From: Trebouxia sp. TZW2008
Lineage: Eukaryota > Chlorophyta > Trebouxiophyceae > Trebouxiales > Trebouxiaceae
Reading direction: 5' to 3'
Length of the DNA: 64,000 bases
Assembly: GCA_002118135.1 (NCBI GenBank)
Contig: BDIU01000082.1
Location: 248,001-312,000, forward strand
Below the pieces are notes generated by a model. The model saw only the letters and a list, made by a program, of their open reading frames with translations, was not told where the DNA came from and did no database searches. Made by a program: the position numbers and the translations under genes. This document shows positions 1 to 12,400 of the stretch, piece by piece. Within the stretch, counting starts at the first letter, position 1, and each line of letters opens with the position of its first letter.

Positions 1-452
1 CTTTGGATGATTCCATCGGACTGATCCCATTAGGGCCCTTGTAGTAAGAACCTGCTGGCGACCCCTTCATTCAGCTTCTCGTGGCTTGCGCATCACGTCC
101 ACTATCATATTCGGTAAAAATCGCCCATCAACGATTGTTTCATCATTCAAGCTGCAGCAGCTACGGGGCACACTGAAAGGCCTCTCAAGTTGTTGATATC
201 ATTGTGAGAACAGCAACGGTTGCCTGTTGGAATCAGTCGTGACTGAGACTGCTGCTCGTGGAAGGCACACTCTATTGCTAGTGAAACAGACATCTTTGAC
301 ACGCCTCATGGACGCAAATACACAACTTTGCACATCTGTGCAAACCCTGCAACATATTGTGTACTGGAAAGCTGCAGCGCCAGCTGCATCAGAGCCAAGG
401 AGGAGACAGTCTGCAGACACGCACATATTCCTAGACCAACGACACATCTACT
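1..452. other. DNA2 3' flank, no gene seen
   Basis: This stretch lies beyond the stop codon of the minus-strand DNA2 gene. Open frames here are short, have no recognisable motif and overlap on both strands. It probably holds the DNA2 3' UTR and the start of an intergenic region. No RNA gene or clear poly(A) signal was recognised. Confidence 0.5.
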
Positions 453-3400
453 TTACTGACCTGTGCAAGGCAGCTGCACCACCCATTGTCTATCAGACAT
501 GAGCTGCAACAACTGAGCAAACTGCGGTATAGTCCTAAGGGTGCTTTGCGACCCGACCAAGACCAGCTTCTTTTTTGCTCTGGTGATAGCCACATTCAGT
601 CTTCTCCAATCACGAAGCAGGTTGCCAGCATTGCATTCTGAATTGCTCCGTACCAGAGAAAGCAAAACTACATCCTTGTCCCGACCTTGGCATTTGTCAA
701 CTGTCAAGACCTCCAGATCTGACCAGCTTCTGTCTTTACATATCCTCTGTAGCAACAGTACCTGCGCAACCAATACAACAGCTTCTCAGGTGTATGCATA
801 CCTATCTAGCACTCAGACTAGGGGACAGAGTGTCTGTCATAAGCTGCTACAGCTTGTCTTTGGTGACCAAACAGCCTATACCCTACAAATATCGCAAAGG
901 TAGTGCACACAAGCATGATGTACCCCCACGCTTGTGTGCATCTTGTACCATGACTATGTGCTACAGATATGAACAAGCCAGACAAAATGGCATGCTTTGT
1001 ACAATCTGCACAAGTGGCGACCGGCACTCACTTGTGCGCGGTAAGGTGAGATGATGCCAACGTCCACCAGGGGCAACTGCCCTTCCAACAGAGCCCCCAC
1101 CATGTCTGTGAGCACTGCAGCCTCCCCAGGGTTACTAAGGGCGTCTCCAGATCGCATTTCAGAAGCTGGCATGCTGTCAGTGTCTAGGAACAGAACTCGC
1201 GTGCTTGGTGCTAGGACCTGCAGTAATTGCAACAGTGTCTTTAGAGAGCTTGTCAGAAACAGAAGCCTGGCAGCGCCCTCATTCTGATGACTGAAACAAG
1301 CAAGGCTTGCAGGCAACACAGTGCATTCCCGGCGCTGCACTTCCAGACGGAATTGTGTGCAATAGATTGCCACCCTGAACGACATCTACTGCCAATGCTG
1401 CAGCATTGACCTTGTCAATAACAGTCAAGCAGACAATCCTCATGCATGAGACTTGATTGCTGCCAACTGAAGCTTTGCAGCTCCTGCATCCATGTGGCAA
1501 AGAGCACAAATCACAAATAATGCAGCAACAGCAGAAGTCCACTGTCTTATGTCAAGCAGTAAAGCTGTGCAGGAACAAGCAACTGAGTTTGACATGTATT
1601 GACCTCATACTGGCATGACACATGGAGAACATACTTGCGTGAGCCAGTCAGGCTTGCTGCGCTGGGTTGGAGCCAGTTGCAGGTCCAGCGTTGCATCTGC
1701 CACACTTGCTGCACCACAGTGCAACTGCCCGTCGTACACAATGGTGTTTGCCAGCAGCATGATGTCTGCTGCCATTCTATACTGCGACCTCAGTGTCACC
1801 ACAGTCTGCAGAAACACAGCTTCATCAACAAGATGTATTTGCTGGACTTTGTCACTGCACAGGAATTGAAGACAATAGCACCATTAGCATGCATATTAAT
1901 GCCCACTGAGAGGCATGAAGCAAGGTCTGGCACCTGAGGGCAGCTGTTGACACCATCACTTGTACAGTGAAGCTGTACTTGCATGCTGTGCGCAATCACA
2001 CAGTGATGTCGCACAATTGAGGGTAACCTATGCAGTACAAGCACAGGAGCACTGCTACACTGGCATGTCTGCTCAAGACCATTACAAGTCATTGTTTGTC
2101 CTGCAGGGCCTGACACTGCACTGCAAGCTCAGCTTTGCCCTGCTCTGTTTTGAGGGGCGGTTTTGTGCCTGTAGCTTGGACGCCATATTCAGCCAATGAG
2201 TCAGCAATCTTGGAGTGTTGCTGTATCTGTCAGCTCACATACATCAACAGGTCGCACTGGCAACCACTTTACATACAGCATGCGCCATATACCTGAGGAT
2301 GGGCATCACACAGTCTCTTGAACAGGCTGATGCCCAAACCGCCCTCCTCAGCAGCCCTGGAAGTGACTAATGGGGGCAGCTGATGGTGATCCCCTACCAA
2401 TGTGAACGCCCTGCAGCGGCAGTGACTCAAAACTCAAACTCACACAGTTCTTGCTTTTTGCACAGCTATGGTGTGTGAGTTGGTTTCCTGTGGTACAGTT
2501 ATCAAGCATTGACCAAAAGCTCAGCAAAATCTGAAGATCAGGCAAAAGAGGTGCATAACAGCTATTATACGCATGCCATTGTGTGTGCACTAGCTGCCAA
2601 CAAAGCAGCAAGCATGTGCACATAACATCTGGCGTATCAACAACAGCACTTTTCCTTTCCTGAGACATGTTCTGGCAGTCCTGACAATTGTCAAGGGCTC
2701 AATGATGCCTTCTGTTTGCTTGGCAAGAAGCTCGTTCCACAACACAGGCCATGTGTAGATGGAGCATGGCATGAGCAGGAAGGCCTGTTGATATTCATTT
2801 GATCATGACGCATGCTAGACAGGCCCAGCAGCCCCAGCTAGGTGCGTACTGGAGCAATCAGCTGTCTCCGACCAATTTGGTCCAGTGCTAATCTGAACCA
2901 TCTGTTGCGATGATTGTGGTATACCTGGAGTGCAGGATCGGCCCAAGGGCAACAGGCAAGGTCATCTGACCAGCTTCATCCACGATGCACATGTCAAAGA
3001 CACGGCCCTTCAGCAAGCAGTGATTGACCCCCAGCGCTGTGCATGCCACCTGCAGTGCCACACACAAGCTTTTTTTGACGTGAAATTGATGCCTTCAGAC
3101 ATGTAGCGACACAAGCATGCAAGCTGTTCTTGATGTTGACGCCGCCCAGACCTGCATTACCGCAAGCAAGCAAGCTGTTTGTGCTGCTGCTGCCATGCAG
3201 ATGCAGCAATGCAGCGGCTGAGGCGACTATTTGGTCTCATAGACAATAGCGCCAAAACAATTGCCGGCCATGGTCAGAGGCATCACATGCTTGGCAGAGG
3301 TATGAGTTATCATGCTAACAGCATGCTACAACCCCCGCCCCACCCCCCCTGTGCAAGTTGCTTTCATTTCCTTTGTGTTTGGCAGAGTCTGCAACAGACA

Positions 3401-6400
3401 GAACTAAGGTCGGCTCAGCCTCTGCAACTGTGTTTGGGCTTGCCATAGCCTTTGCAAGCTGGTATTGCCACATTGAAATACAACAGTCAAAGCAGCAAAC
3501 ACGAGCAACAGTCAGCTCACCACTTGAGCAGTCACAGACAGGAGCCTCAGGGCCTTGACGCTGGTGTCAGGATAGTGTGCACCCCCAACTGTCCACTCCT
3601 GGAGTAGAGGATGCACTGATTCCTGTCTACCAAGCCTCAGGAGTTTGACCCCTTCTTGCAGCAGCTTCAGCAGCACATTGTCCACTGCGCTGTTAGTGTA
3701 AGAAGTAAGCAGCACGCTTTTGCCTTGTGCCACAAGCTGTTTGATGGTGTGAACAATGGTGCTGGTTTTGCCTGTGCCTGGCATGCCCAGAATTAGGGTG
3801 TAGTCTGTTGTGCTTGTGACCCTGTGTCAAACACTGATGTGTAAACAGGATGTGTAAAAGAGAGGGATTGATGCAGACAGTGCGCTTGTTTGATGGCGTG
3901 AACAATGGTGCTGGTCTTGCATATGCCTGATATGCCTAGGATCAGAATGCAGTCTGTTGTGCTTGTCACCCTGTGCAACCAAAATTTTGCATTAGCAAGC
4001 CTTGCAGATATGAGACAACAGGCAGAGATGAACAGCAGTGCTGTTTGTGCCAAGTGAATGCATGTGCTGTTTTTGTCTATGCCTGACATGCTTACAACTG
4101 GGACGTGATCTATTGTGCTTATGACCCTGTGTCAACAGCAGTGTGTATGAGCAAGGTGCACAGATCATGCCTTGCACTGGCAAAGCTCTTCTAGCTCTGC
4201 AACGTAAACCGTGACAGGAAGCAGTCAGCACTCAAGGCAGAACATTGTAGGTAGCTTTGGCCACACCTTTGCACAGCCATCTGCTGGTCTGAGTTGAGAG
4301 AAGAAACAGTCGCTTGGGGCAAGCCTGCATGACCCTGGAGCAGCTGTGCTGGCATCTCCAGATCAGCAATCAGGCGCCTTGCCTGCTGTACATGCAGCAA
4401 GGCAGGATCCATCAGATCTGCAGTGCAACAGGCATGCCTGCAAATCTTCTGAGGGCAAGTCGGCACCTGTCAGCACCTTCCACTTGTCAGAGCTGACAGT
4501 TCATGCTAGCAGCACATCGCTGCCTCAAGCAGATTGCCTGTTTCATGTGCGCCATGGCGAGATTGGCAAGCGCATAGGACCTGCTCAACCCTGGTCAGCA
4601 GGAATGTTGAGAGTAGCAAGCATTCACCTCAAGCATATTGATTGCCTGCTGTGTGTGCAGCAAGGCAGGAAGCAACATACATGCATGGAAGGTGCCATGT
4701 TGGATTCAAGGAATCGGCTTTGCAGATCAGTGGCGTACCTAGGAGATTGCAGCGCATACGCGTGAAGATTGAAGACACTTCGTCCTTGTCAATGCGCCAG
4801 CACACTTCTGAGGACAGCATGTATTTCCTCAGAGGCTTGTCTACCGCCAACGTGACAGAGTCTGCAGTCAAGCCGGAAATGGTCGGTCTGCACACACACG
4901 CCTGCTGCCCTGCAGATTCACACAGTCAAAATAAATAACATAGACTGCTGCTGCATGATGACCAACTCTTGCTGCAACTTCAGAGTAAGAGCTTGTGGTG
5001 ACCTCGCTGAGCTGTCCTGATGCATCAGGAACTGCACCCATATGTGCATTGTTGCACAGACGGTCATGCCCATGCGCTAGTGTGTAAATGGTTCCGTAAA
5101 TTTGCAGCAAGGGTTCAGCAAGTCGCACCAGCTTCTTTGTAAAACCCATGTGCAGCAGGGTGTTCATACCTTCAATGCTGAGGACCACCATGTCACCCTC
5201 CACAAACCCCATCTCATTAAGAGCACTTTGGTCTGTGTTCTGCTTGCTTTCCTCTGACGTTTTGGCAAAAGTGTAGTGCAGCTTGTGCTTAGCAATCTGC
5301 CCAGGTAGTGGCTGGTCAGCCCTGCTTGATGGAGGGCTACTGTGTGAGGCAGGGTCAACCCTTAAACCAGCTATGCAGCGTCCTGCTGCTTCCCTCTGTC
5401 TACCTGAAATACAGAATCAGCATATTGCCAAAACTAGAAATGCACACACATGACCAGATGCTTCACTACCCAGAACCTGGACATTGCATATAGTCTTGCA
5501 TGCAACAGTTCAAGTCATGGCCCATGAATGCACAAAGCTAAACCTCAAGAGTGAAAGCATTCCACCTGGCATGGTCCAAATCTCTGCTCTCTTTTGCAGC
5601 AGCGGAGCTTCCTCCAGCTCTATCAGACCCAGCCAGTGATGCCAGAACTGGGCAGAAGCCTCTGAGATGTGGCCTGTAAGCTCAGTGTAGGCCGGTCCAA
5701 GACCCGAGCTCTCTTCATTGCCTTGCTCAAGAGCCTGCAGCCAAAGAAGGAGATTGATATGGACTGCACCAGAAGGATGGAGGTTGATGTGGCTACAGCA
5801 GACTTCTGGCAGTGTTTGCCAGGCCTGGGCAGAAGCCTCTGAGATGTGGCCTGTAAGCTCAGTGTAGGCCGGTCCAAGACCTGAGCTTTCCTCACGGCCT
5901 TGCTCAAGAGCCTGCAGGTCACAAGAACCTACAATGAAATGTTTTGAAGGCAAGTCTGGAGAAGTGTGTCAACACCCACTTCTGTCTGACAGTGCATGGA
6001 GTGAACAAGATGGAACAAAAAGCATCTGACACTGGTAGGAGTCTTGTTGCTGCTTCAGCTGGCAAAACTCACAACTTGTGTCAAACACAGCCGCTCTTCA
6101 ACTGCAAAACATCAAGGCAGTTTATACCCTGCACGTATTGGACAGCTTGCTGGACATAACAATGATGCTGCAGCGCAGATAGGAAGTTCTGCAATGCTTA
6201 GGCAAAGCCTGAAAAGTATTTTGTGAAGACTACAACAGATGAGACAGCCAGGCAGTGGTCATGTTACGTCGCTCATGGTGCATGCAGCCACCAAAACAGT
6301 CCCCGGCAATCTTGTGTGCTGTGACAAATCCTCTGTACCTTGTGGCTTATAGCACATGCAGCTTTCCGAAGCATTTCTCACAAGCTCTGGCACCATATAT

Positions 6401-9400
6401 GACCTGTGCAGGGCCTGCCCTGACAGCAAGTGCCCCACTGGGACATGTTTGTGCTTCATGAGGGCCTGTAACTCTGCTTGACCGTTTGAGAACTCATTGA
6501 GTCAAGATACCACAACAGCCCTGACTTGCGGACTCATTGTGAGGAGAAAAGCTGTACCTTGTGGCTTATAGCGCATGCAGCTTTCTGGAAGCACTTCTCA
6601 CAAGCTCTGGCATCATGTATGACCTCTGGCAGGGGCTGGCCTGACAGCAAGTGCCCTGCCAGGGCGTTTCTGTGCTTGATGAGGGCCTGCAACTCTGCTG
6701 GAACCAGCTTGACCATCTGAGGACTGAGCGAACCAAGGTACCACAACAGCCCGGACTCAATGACTTGGCCGTAGCGCTCTTGCATCAGCAGTAGGTACAG
6801 TGACACCTGTGGCAGCAAGCAGCTGCCAGGAGTCAGTCACGCCCAGATGTTGGCATCCAATGCTGACAATCTCAGCTTGACAATCTGGGGACTCATTGAC
6901 TCAAGGTACCACAGCAGCCTAGACACCTTGACCTTGTTGTAGCACCTTTGCATCAGCAGCAGATACAGTGACACCTGTTGCAGCAAGGATCCCCTGACAG
7001 TGAGTCATGCTTAGTCATATCAGATGGATGGCATTTGATGCTGACAACCTCTGCCAAACATGACTTGTACATTCACAATGACGACTCGAGCAGACACTTC
7101 GTCAGAAGTTAATTGAGACCATACTTCAGAAAGGGTAGGGGAAACAACAGCAAGTTCCTCATTTGCCTTGCAAGTATTGGGGCTCAACAATCACCTCCAG
7201 TGACTCACCATGAATGCAACAAATCTGATGGCATACAGCAAGAATGGCATGTACACAAGCTTATGGATGCCATCTTGGAGAGGGAGCAGCACACCTGAGC
7301 TCTATGACTGATGTGTGGCTTGCCGGTCTTGAACTCCAAAGGCATCACAACATCTGCAGCTGTAGAGCCTGAAGGTTGTTGTGGGTGACTGGCATTGTTC
7401 ATCCAGCTGCTGTGTCTGAGCACACCATCCTGTACATAGATTTACATGTTTGCGTCAGCGCTTGGAGGCTCTAGACGCAGCAATTTATGTTTATATCGGC
7501 ACTCATTCGCAGCTCTCTGCTGCAGAGTCCAAAGACAGTGGTGGGTGACTGGCACTGTTCATCCAGCTGCTGCGCCTTACTGCACCTGTCTAGATGCAGC
7601 AGTTCATATGCATGTCAGCATGAACAACGGCCCTGCTGAAAATTTCCGGAGAATTCAACGACCGAGTGCACATCAGTCTGCAGGTGTTGATGTCATTGCC
7701 TGAGTGCCTGAACTCAGCAGCACTAATCAGAAAGGCCTTCGTCTGCAAATAGAAGCAGGGCCTTCAACTGCAAGGTTCTCGGCTATTGGTTTATGTTCAC
7801 ACTTGAAGCGTCGGGGCTTGTGCAGATTGTTCAGCTTTGAGCTTAGTGTGCATGTCTCTGCAAGAGCTGAACAAATAGCACAGCATGCAATTGCAGAAAA
7901 TGTCTCAAGACAGGACATGCAGACCTTGAAGTGCAATTGACTTAGGATAATCTCATTGCACATTTGCATTGCACTTGACAGATGTTAACTTGAACAACAA
8001 GGCATGGCTGCTGACCTTGTTGTCAGAGACTGTTGACAGTGAAGCATCAATCATGCCCTTCAGGCCATACTTGGGAGCCCATACGTTCTCCTCAATGTCC
8101 ATCACCTAATGCACACACAGCACACTCATGCTGTTTGGTCAGGTCAAAGGTGCAAACCCTCCATGTCGGCCTGAGAAGATCTCAAACGACATTGTGTTGT
8201 CTGCCTTTCAAAAGTTGAGTATCAGACATCCCTGCAAAAAACGCTTAGAACAGGCCTGCCTGGCGAGACACGACTTAGGCCACACAAACCTGACACATTT
8301 GCTGATGACATGTGGTGATTATCATTACACTCAGCTGCTGCTGAAGTTTCACACAAATCAAACTCTCCTGACAACAAGTTTTCCTTCTTTATGCACATTC
8401 AGTCAAATGATAGGTGCTTCAAATTGCAAATATCTGCGGTCAGTCAAATGCTACTCTGCACTATTGGAACTGTCATTTGAAAATCAGCTCTTTATGGCAG
8501 CTCATTGCTTCTACATGCACCTAGCAGGGTCATGATGCTGATGCTGATGCTGATGATGGCGGCGGTGATTTTGCTGAAGTACAGGTCACCTGGCGCACAC
8601 ACATTGGGAACCCGGAGCTGCCTCCAGGCCCCTGGCCAATCCCTGCCTCCACTTTAGCGTTCTGGGCTGGCTGGGGGCGTAAGAAGCGCTGTACCCAGCT
8701 CAGCATGCTAGAAATGGCTTTGCACAGCCGCTCCATTGCCTGCCGGATAATAAACAGCACAATTACTCAATCACAGACAAGCATTCCCCTCTCTGCAAGC
8801 AACCTGCCACAGCCCTCAGTGCATTACAGTGATGCCTGTGCCTGTGTGATTTCTGGTCATTTCTTTTGGACTGCTGTTGTGCAGCTTGCCCATGCTTGCT
8901 GATCTGCTGTATGCTGTCTGAGCTTCCTGTGCAAGTTGTTGTCACCCCTAGCCATTTAGGCTGTAAAGCATAGACAAGGCATTGGATGCATTCATCGGGC
9001 GTACCATGTGTTCATCCAGGCCAACTTCAAACAGCTTGTCCGTGTTGGCTGCAATGACACAGCGGCCAACTTCTTCAAGGCGAGCCCTGCTTGTGATGCG
9101 GTTGGTCAGAGCAGCCTGCAGCATGAATCAATCCGTCAAGCACTCTATCAATAGGCTTTGCACTTTGCTATGAGAAAGACATTGAGGGTCACTGGCAGTG
9201 ACTTGCAGGTTTTTTAAATAAGCCTAGCGTTTGCCTTGAAATACTGACTTTCAAAATTGTTGTCATGAAGGAATGCATCAGCACATCTTCAACAGGCAAC
9301 TGTTGCTGCTGCCTAGATGGCATGGGTATCAGGACAAAAGGACAGGCTGCATGACGCACCTGAAAGACCTCATGCAACAGTGTCCCCTCAACAGCTTTGT

Positions 9401-12400
9401 CGCTGCTGCTGCCTGCAAAGCGCTCCTCCAAGACAGCTTGGCGCTTGCAGCGGAAGCTGCCGCTCACCCTGGTCCCAGACAACAGCATGTCTGGATGCAA
9501 GATGACCATTCCTGCACATACTGATGACGATTTTGCATGTTGCATGCATTACACACAAGCAAGTTTGTAAATTTTGCCATCAATCTTGCATGTGTTCTTA
9601 TGGTCCAGCGTGTTATGATTCTACAGCAGCCACTGATCACAGTCCATTCCTGACAGCAAATGCTGCATGCTGTATCCACTGCAGCTGTGCGCTGAGCATT
9701 GTAATTCCACAAACAGCAAAGCATGCGTGCAGGCAAAGGCTTTCAACCGTGTCCTCATCAGCATGCGTTTTGCGCAATCACCATACTCTCAGACTTGATG
9801 GCAAGTTCCAGTCAAAGGTCGATTAATTGTGGTGAGCTTAAGGTTTTGCATTTGCATTGTGACTGACATGCAAATCAGTCATGCCGTGCTAGCTGGTCTA
9901 AGCTTGTGGCCAAAGAAGTGTTTGTCAGCAAGAGGTACAAGGCAACTGCATGTGCATTGCCATTGCATGCGAATGGCGTCCTCCATGCTTCTGAAGCCTA
10001 TGTGCATGCTGCTAGAGGCTACCAGAGTGCCACACAAATGACAACAGGTCAAACGCCAGGTGCACGCGTGGTCTTTGTGAATGAGGTCAAGTGTCTAAAA
10101 GCCAATCATGCCGTCAAGCCCAGCCTGTCTTGTCACCTGTTTGTGTCACAATACAACCCTTGCTTGCAGCCTAAAGTTTGCCAATCTATCACCTGTTGCT
10201 ATGCACATGGCACATGTTGCATTCAAACGCATCTTGCGCGTGTCTCAGATCTCATGGGATAGCGATATTCTGCTATCACATGAGTTCAACTTTGAGTTCA
10301 ATACCTGACTCAAAGTTGCAGACTGCATGGGTGCTTCCATCATCTCCATTGAACTTCTCAGCAACCAGATTCACAAAGTGCCCTGCCTCCACAGGCGTAT
10401 CAACCCAGCCGTCCTGAAGATGCACCATAACATGCTCCTGTACATATGTGCCTTCCAGCGCCAGCACCTTCTCAAATTCTGATGACTCCACTTGCTTGAC
10501 CTTGTAATGTACATTTGCTCTGTCACCTGCCAGCTGCGGCAATATCTGTTTGTGACTCTGATTAGAGCTGGTAGGGTGTTGGCCTGAAGCCGCAAAACCA
10601 TGGGTGGAATGAGCAGCTGCTTTGTGTCCAGCAGGGGCAATATGGGACAGTGCTGCCAGAACTGTGTGGGACGGCCCTGCCTCTGCTGTGTGAGGTGGCC
10701 CTGCTGGACGTAGGGCTGCTGCAGAGTCAAGCAGCTGGGCCAAGTCATCATCCAAGTCACAAGCATCATCAAAGGGATCATCAAGGTCAAACACGCTGCG
10801 CTGGGCATGCTGAGGATCCATAGCGTGCCTGCTGTCTGATGCAACAGATGCGCACGCTGGCTCTGAATGGTTTAGTGCAGAACCAACAGGCTGTTTGTTG
10901 CTTGGAGCTGCAGCAGATGTATACAAGGGCGCATGCGCAATTTGACTTAGCAGCTCGTGGCTGTCAGCTGGGCTGACTGTGGTTGACGCTGCTTGCTTTG
11001 AACCCTGAGGCGGTGAGACACTGCGCCGCTGATGCAGAGGATGACCAGCTTGTGTGTTGCTTGCTGTTGCCTGCTGAGTATGCTGTGCATGCTGGGCTTG
11101 CTGAGCACGCTGTGTCTGCAGAGTATGCTGTGCCTGCCGAGCATGCTGTGCCTGCTGGGCATGCTGGACTTGCTGAGCGTACTGCGATTGCTGACTACGC
11201 TGGAACTGCTGAGCGTTCCGGCCATGCTGTGCCTGCTGAGCACGCTGGGCCTGCTGACTATGCTGAGCGTGCTGTGTGTGCTGAGCGAATAGTGTCGGCT
11301 GACTATGCTGAGCATATCGTGTCTGCTGAGCCTGCTGTGCCTGCTGCGCTGCACGCTCCACCTCTGCAAGCTGCTCTGCAGTCTCAGGGTCCAGCTCATC
11401 CAGAAAGTCTTGAGCTAGCACGCCACACGTGCTTGCTGTCTTAGCTGTGCTTGTATCTGGATGCAAATCTGCCTGTGTGTGACTCCCACCTTCCAGGCCA
11501 CCTGCTATGTTGTTTCTCTCCAGCTGGGTGGAGGCATGGCATACGATGTCTGCAGGCTGAGAACAACTGTTCTGATCCCTGGGCATGTCAGGTTGCACCC
11601 CACCATCAGCAACTACTGCTGTGCTCTGCTCACCACGTGCTAAGTTGTCTGACCGTGCCGCAACATTGCCTTTCTTGTCTGAAGCGTGTGAGCGGTTTGT
11701 GGCTAACTCAGGATGGCTTGGATCATCTGTGAATGCAGGTCCCTCCGGCGCTAGGTCATGCATGACTTCATCTTGGTCTACTGAATCCTCTCTCTGTTCC
11801 ATATCAGCTTCATGGTCACCAGTGGAGGCCTTCTGAAGATGCCCCGCTGGGCTCAAGGCACCTTGCCACAGCCCTGAATCCTCTTCCTCAAGCTGCTGCC
11901 CATCTAAGCGCTCCTTCACATTGCGGCTCTTGACCATCATCTCCAGCTGTATGTAACACAACTTTGATGAAGAACAGTAGCTCATGCTGTAGGCAACCGA
12001 TAACTTGGACAGTGTATTCTGCATGCTGTATGCTATATACTGTGCGCTGAGACGCATGCCAAAACACAGTCGTCACAGACATGCAATGCAAAACGACTTT
12101 AACGTAAAGGTTGACCTTGATATGATCCAGCTGTTAATTTGTTGATGTCATGCATGCAGGCATGTAGATATCTACATTGTGCTGCTGCAGAAAAGGCAGA
12201 ATATACATGCTGGGGGCTACCTGATCAATTAAGTCCACCATTGCTTTACGCTTGCGCACAGCAGACCTCTTGCCTCCTGTTCCAGATAGCTGATTCACCT
12301 GCAGCCCAAAATGAACGTCACAGCTGCCCACTCAACCAAAGGATATGGTTGGACTGGACTCATTTCCATTCTGCTCAGGAGAAGCCAGGTGTAGATTGAG

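Noticed and set aside
10983..11444. 153-codon plus-strand frame opposite the DNA2 Ala-Gln repeat
   Set aside because: An antisense shadow of the A-Q-Q triplet repeat; no independent start context or homology.
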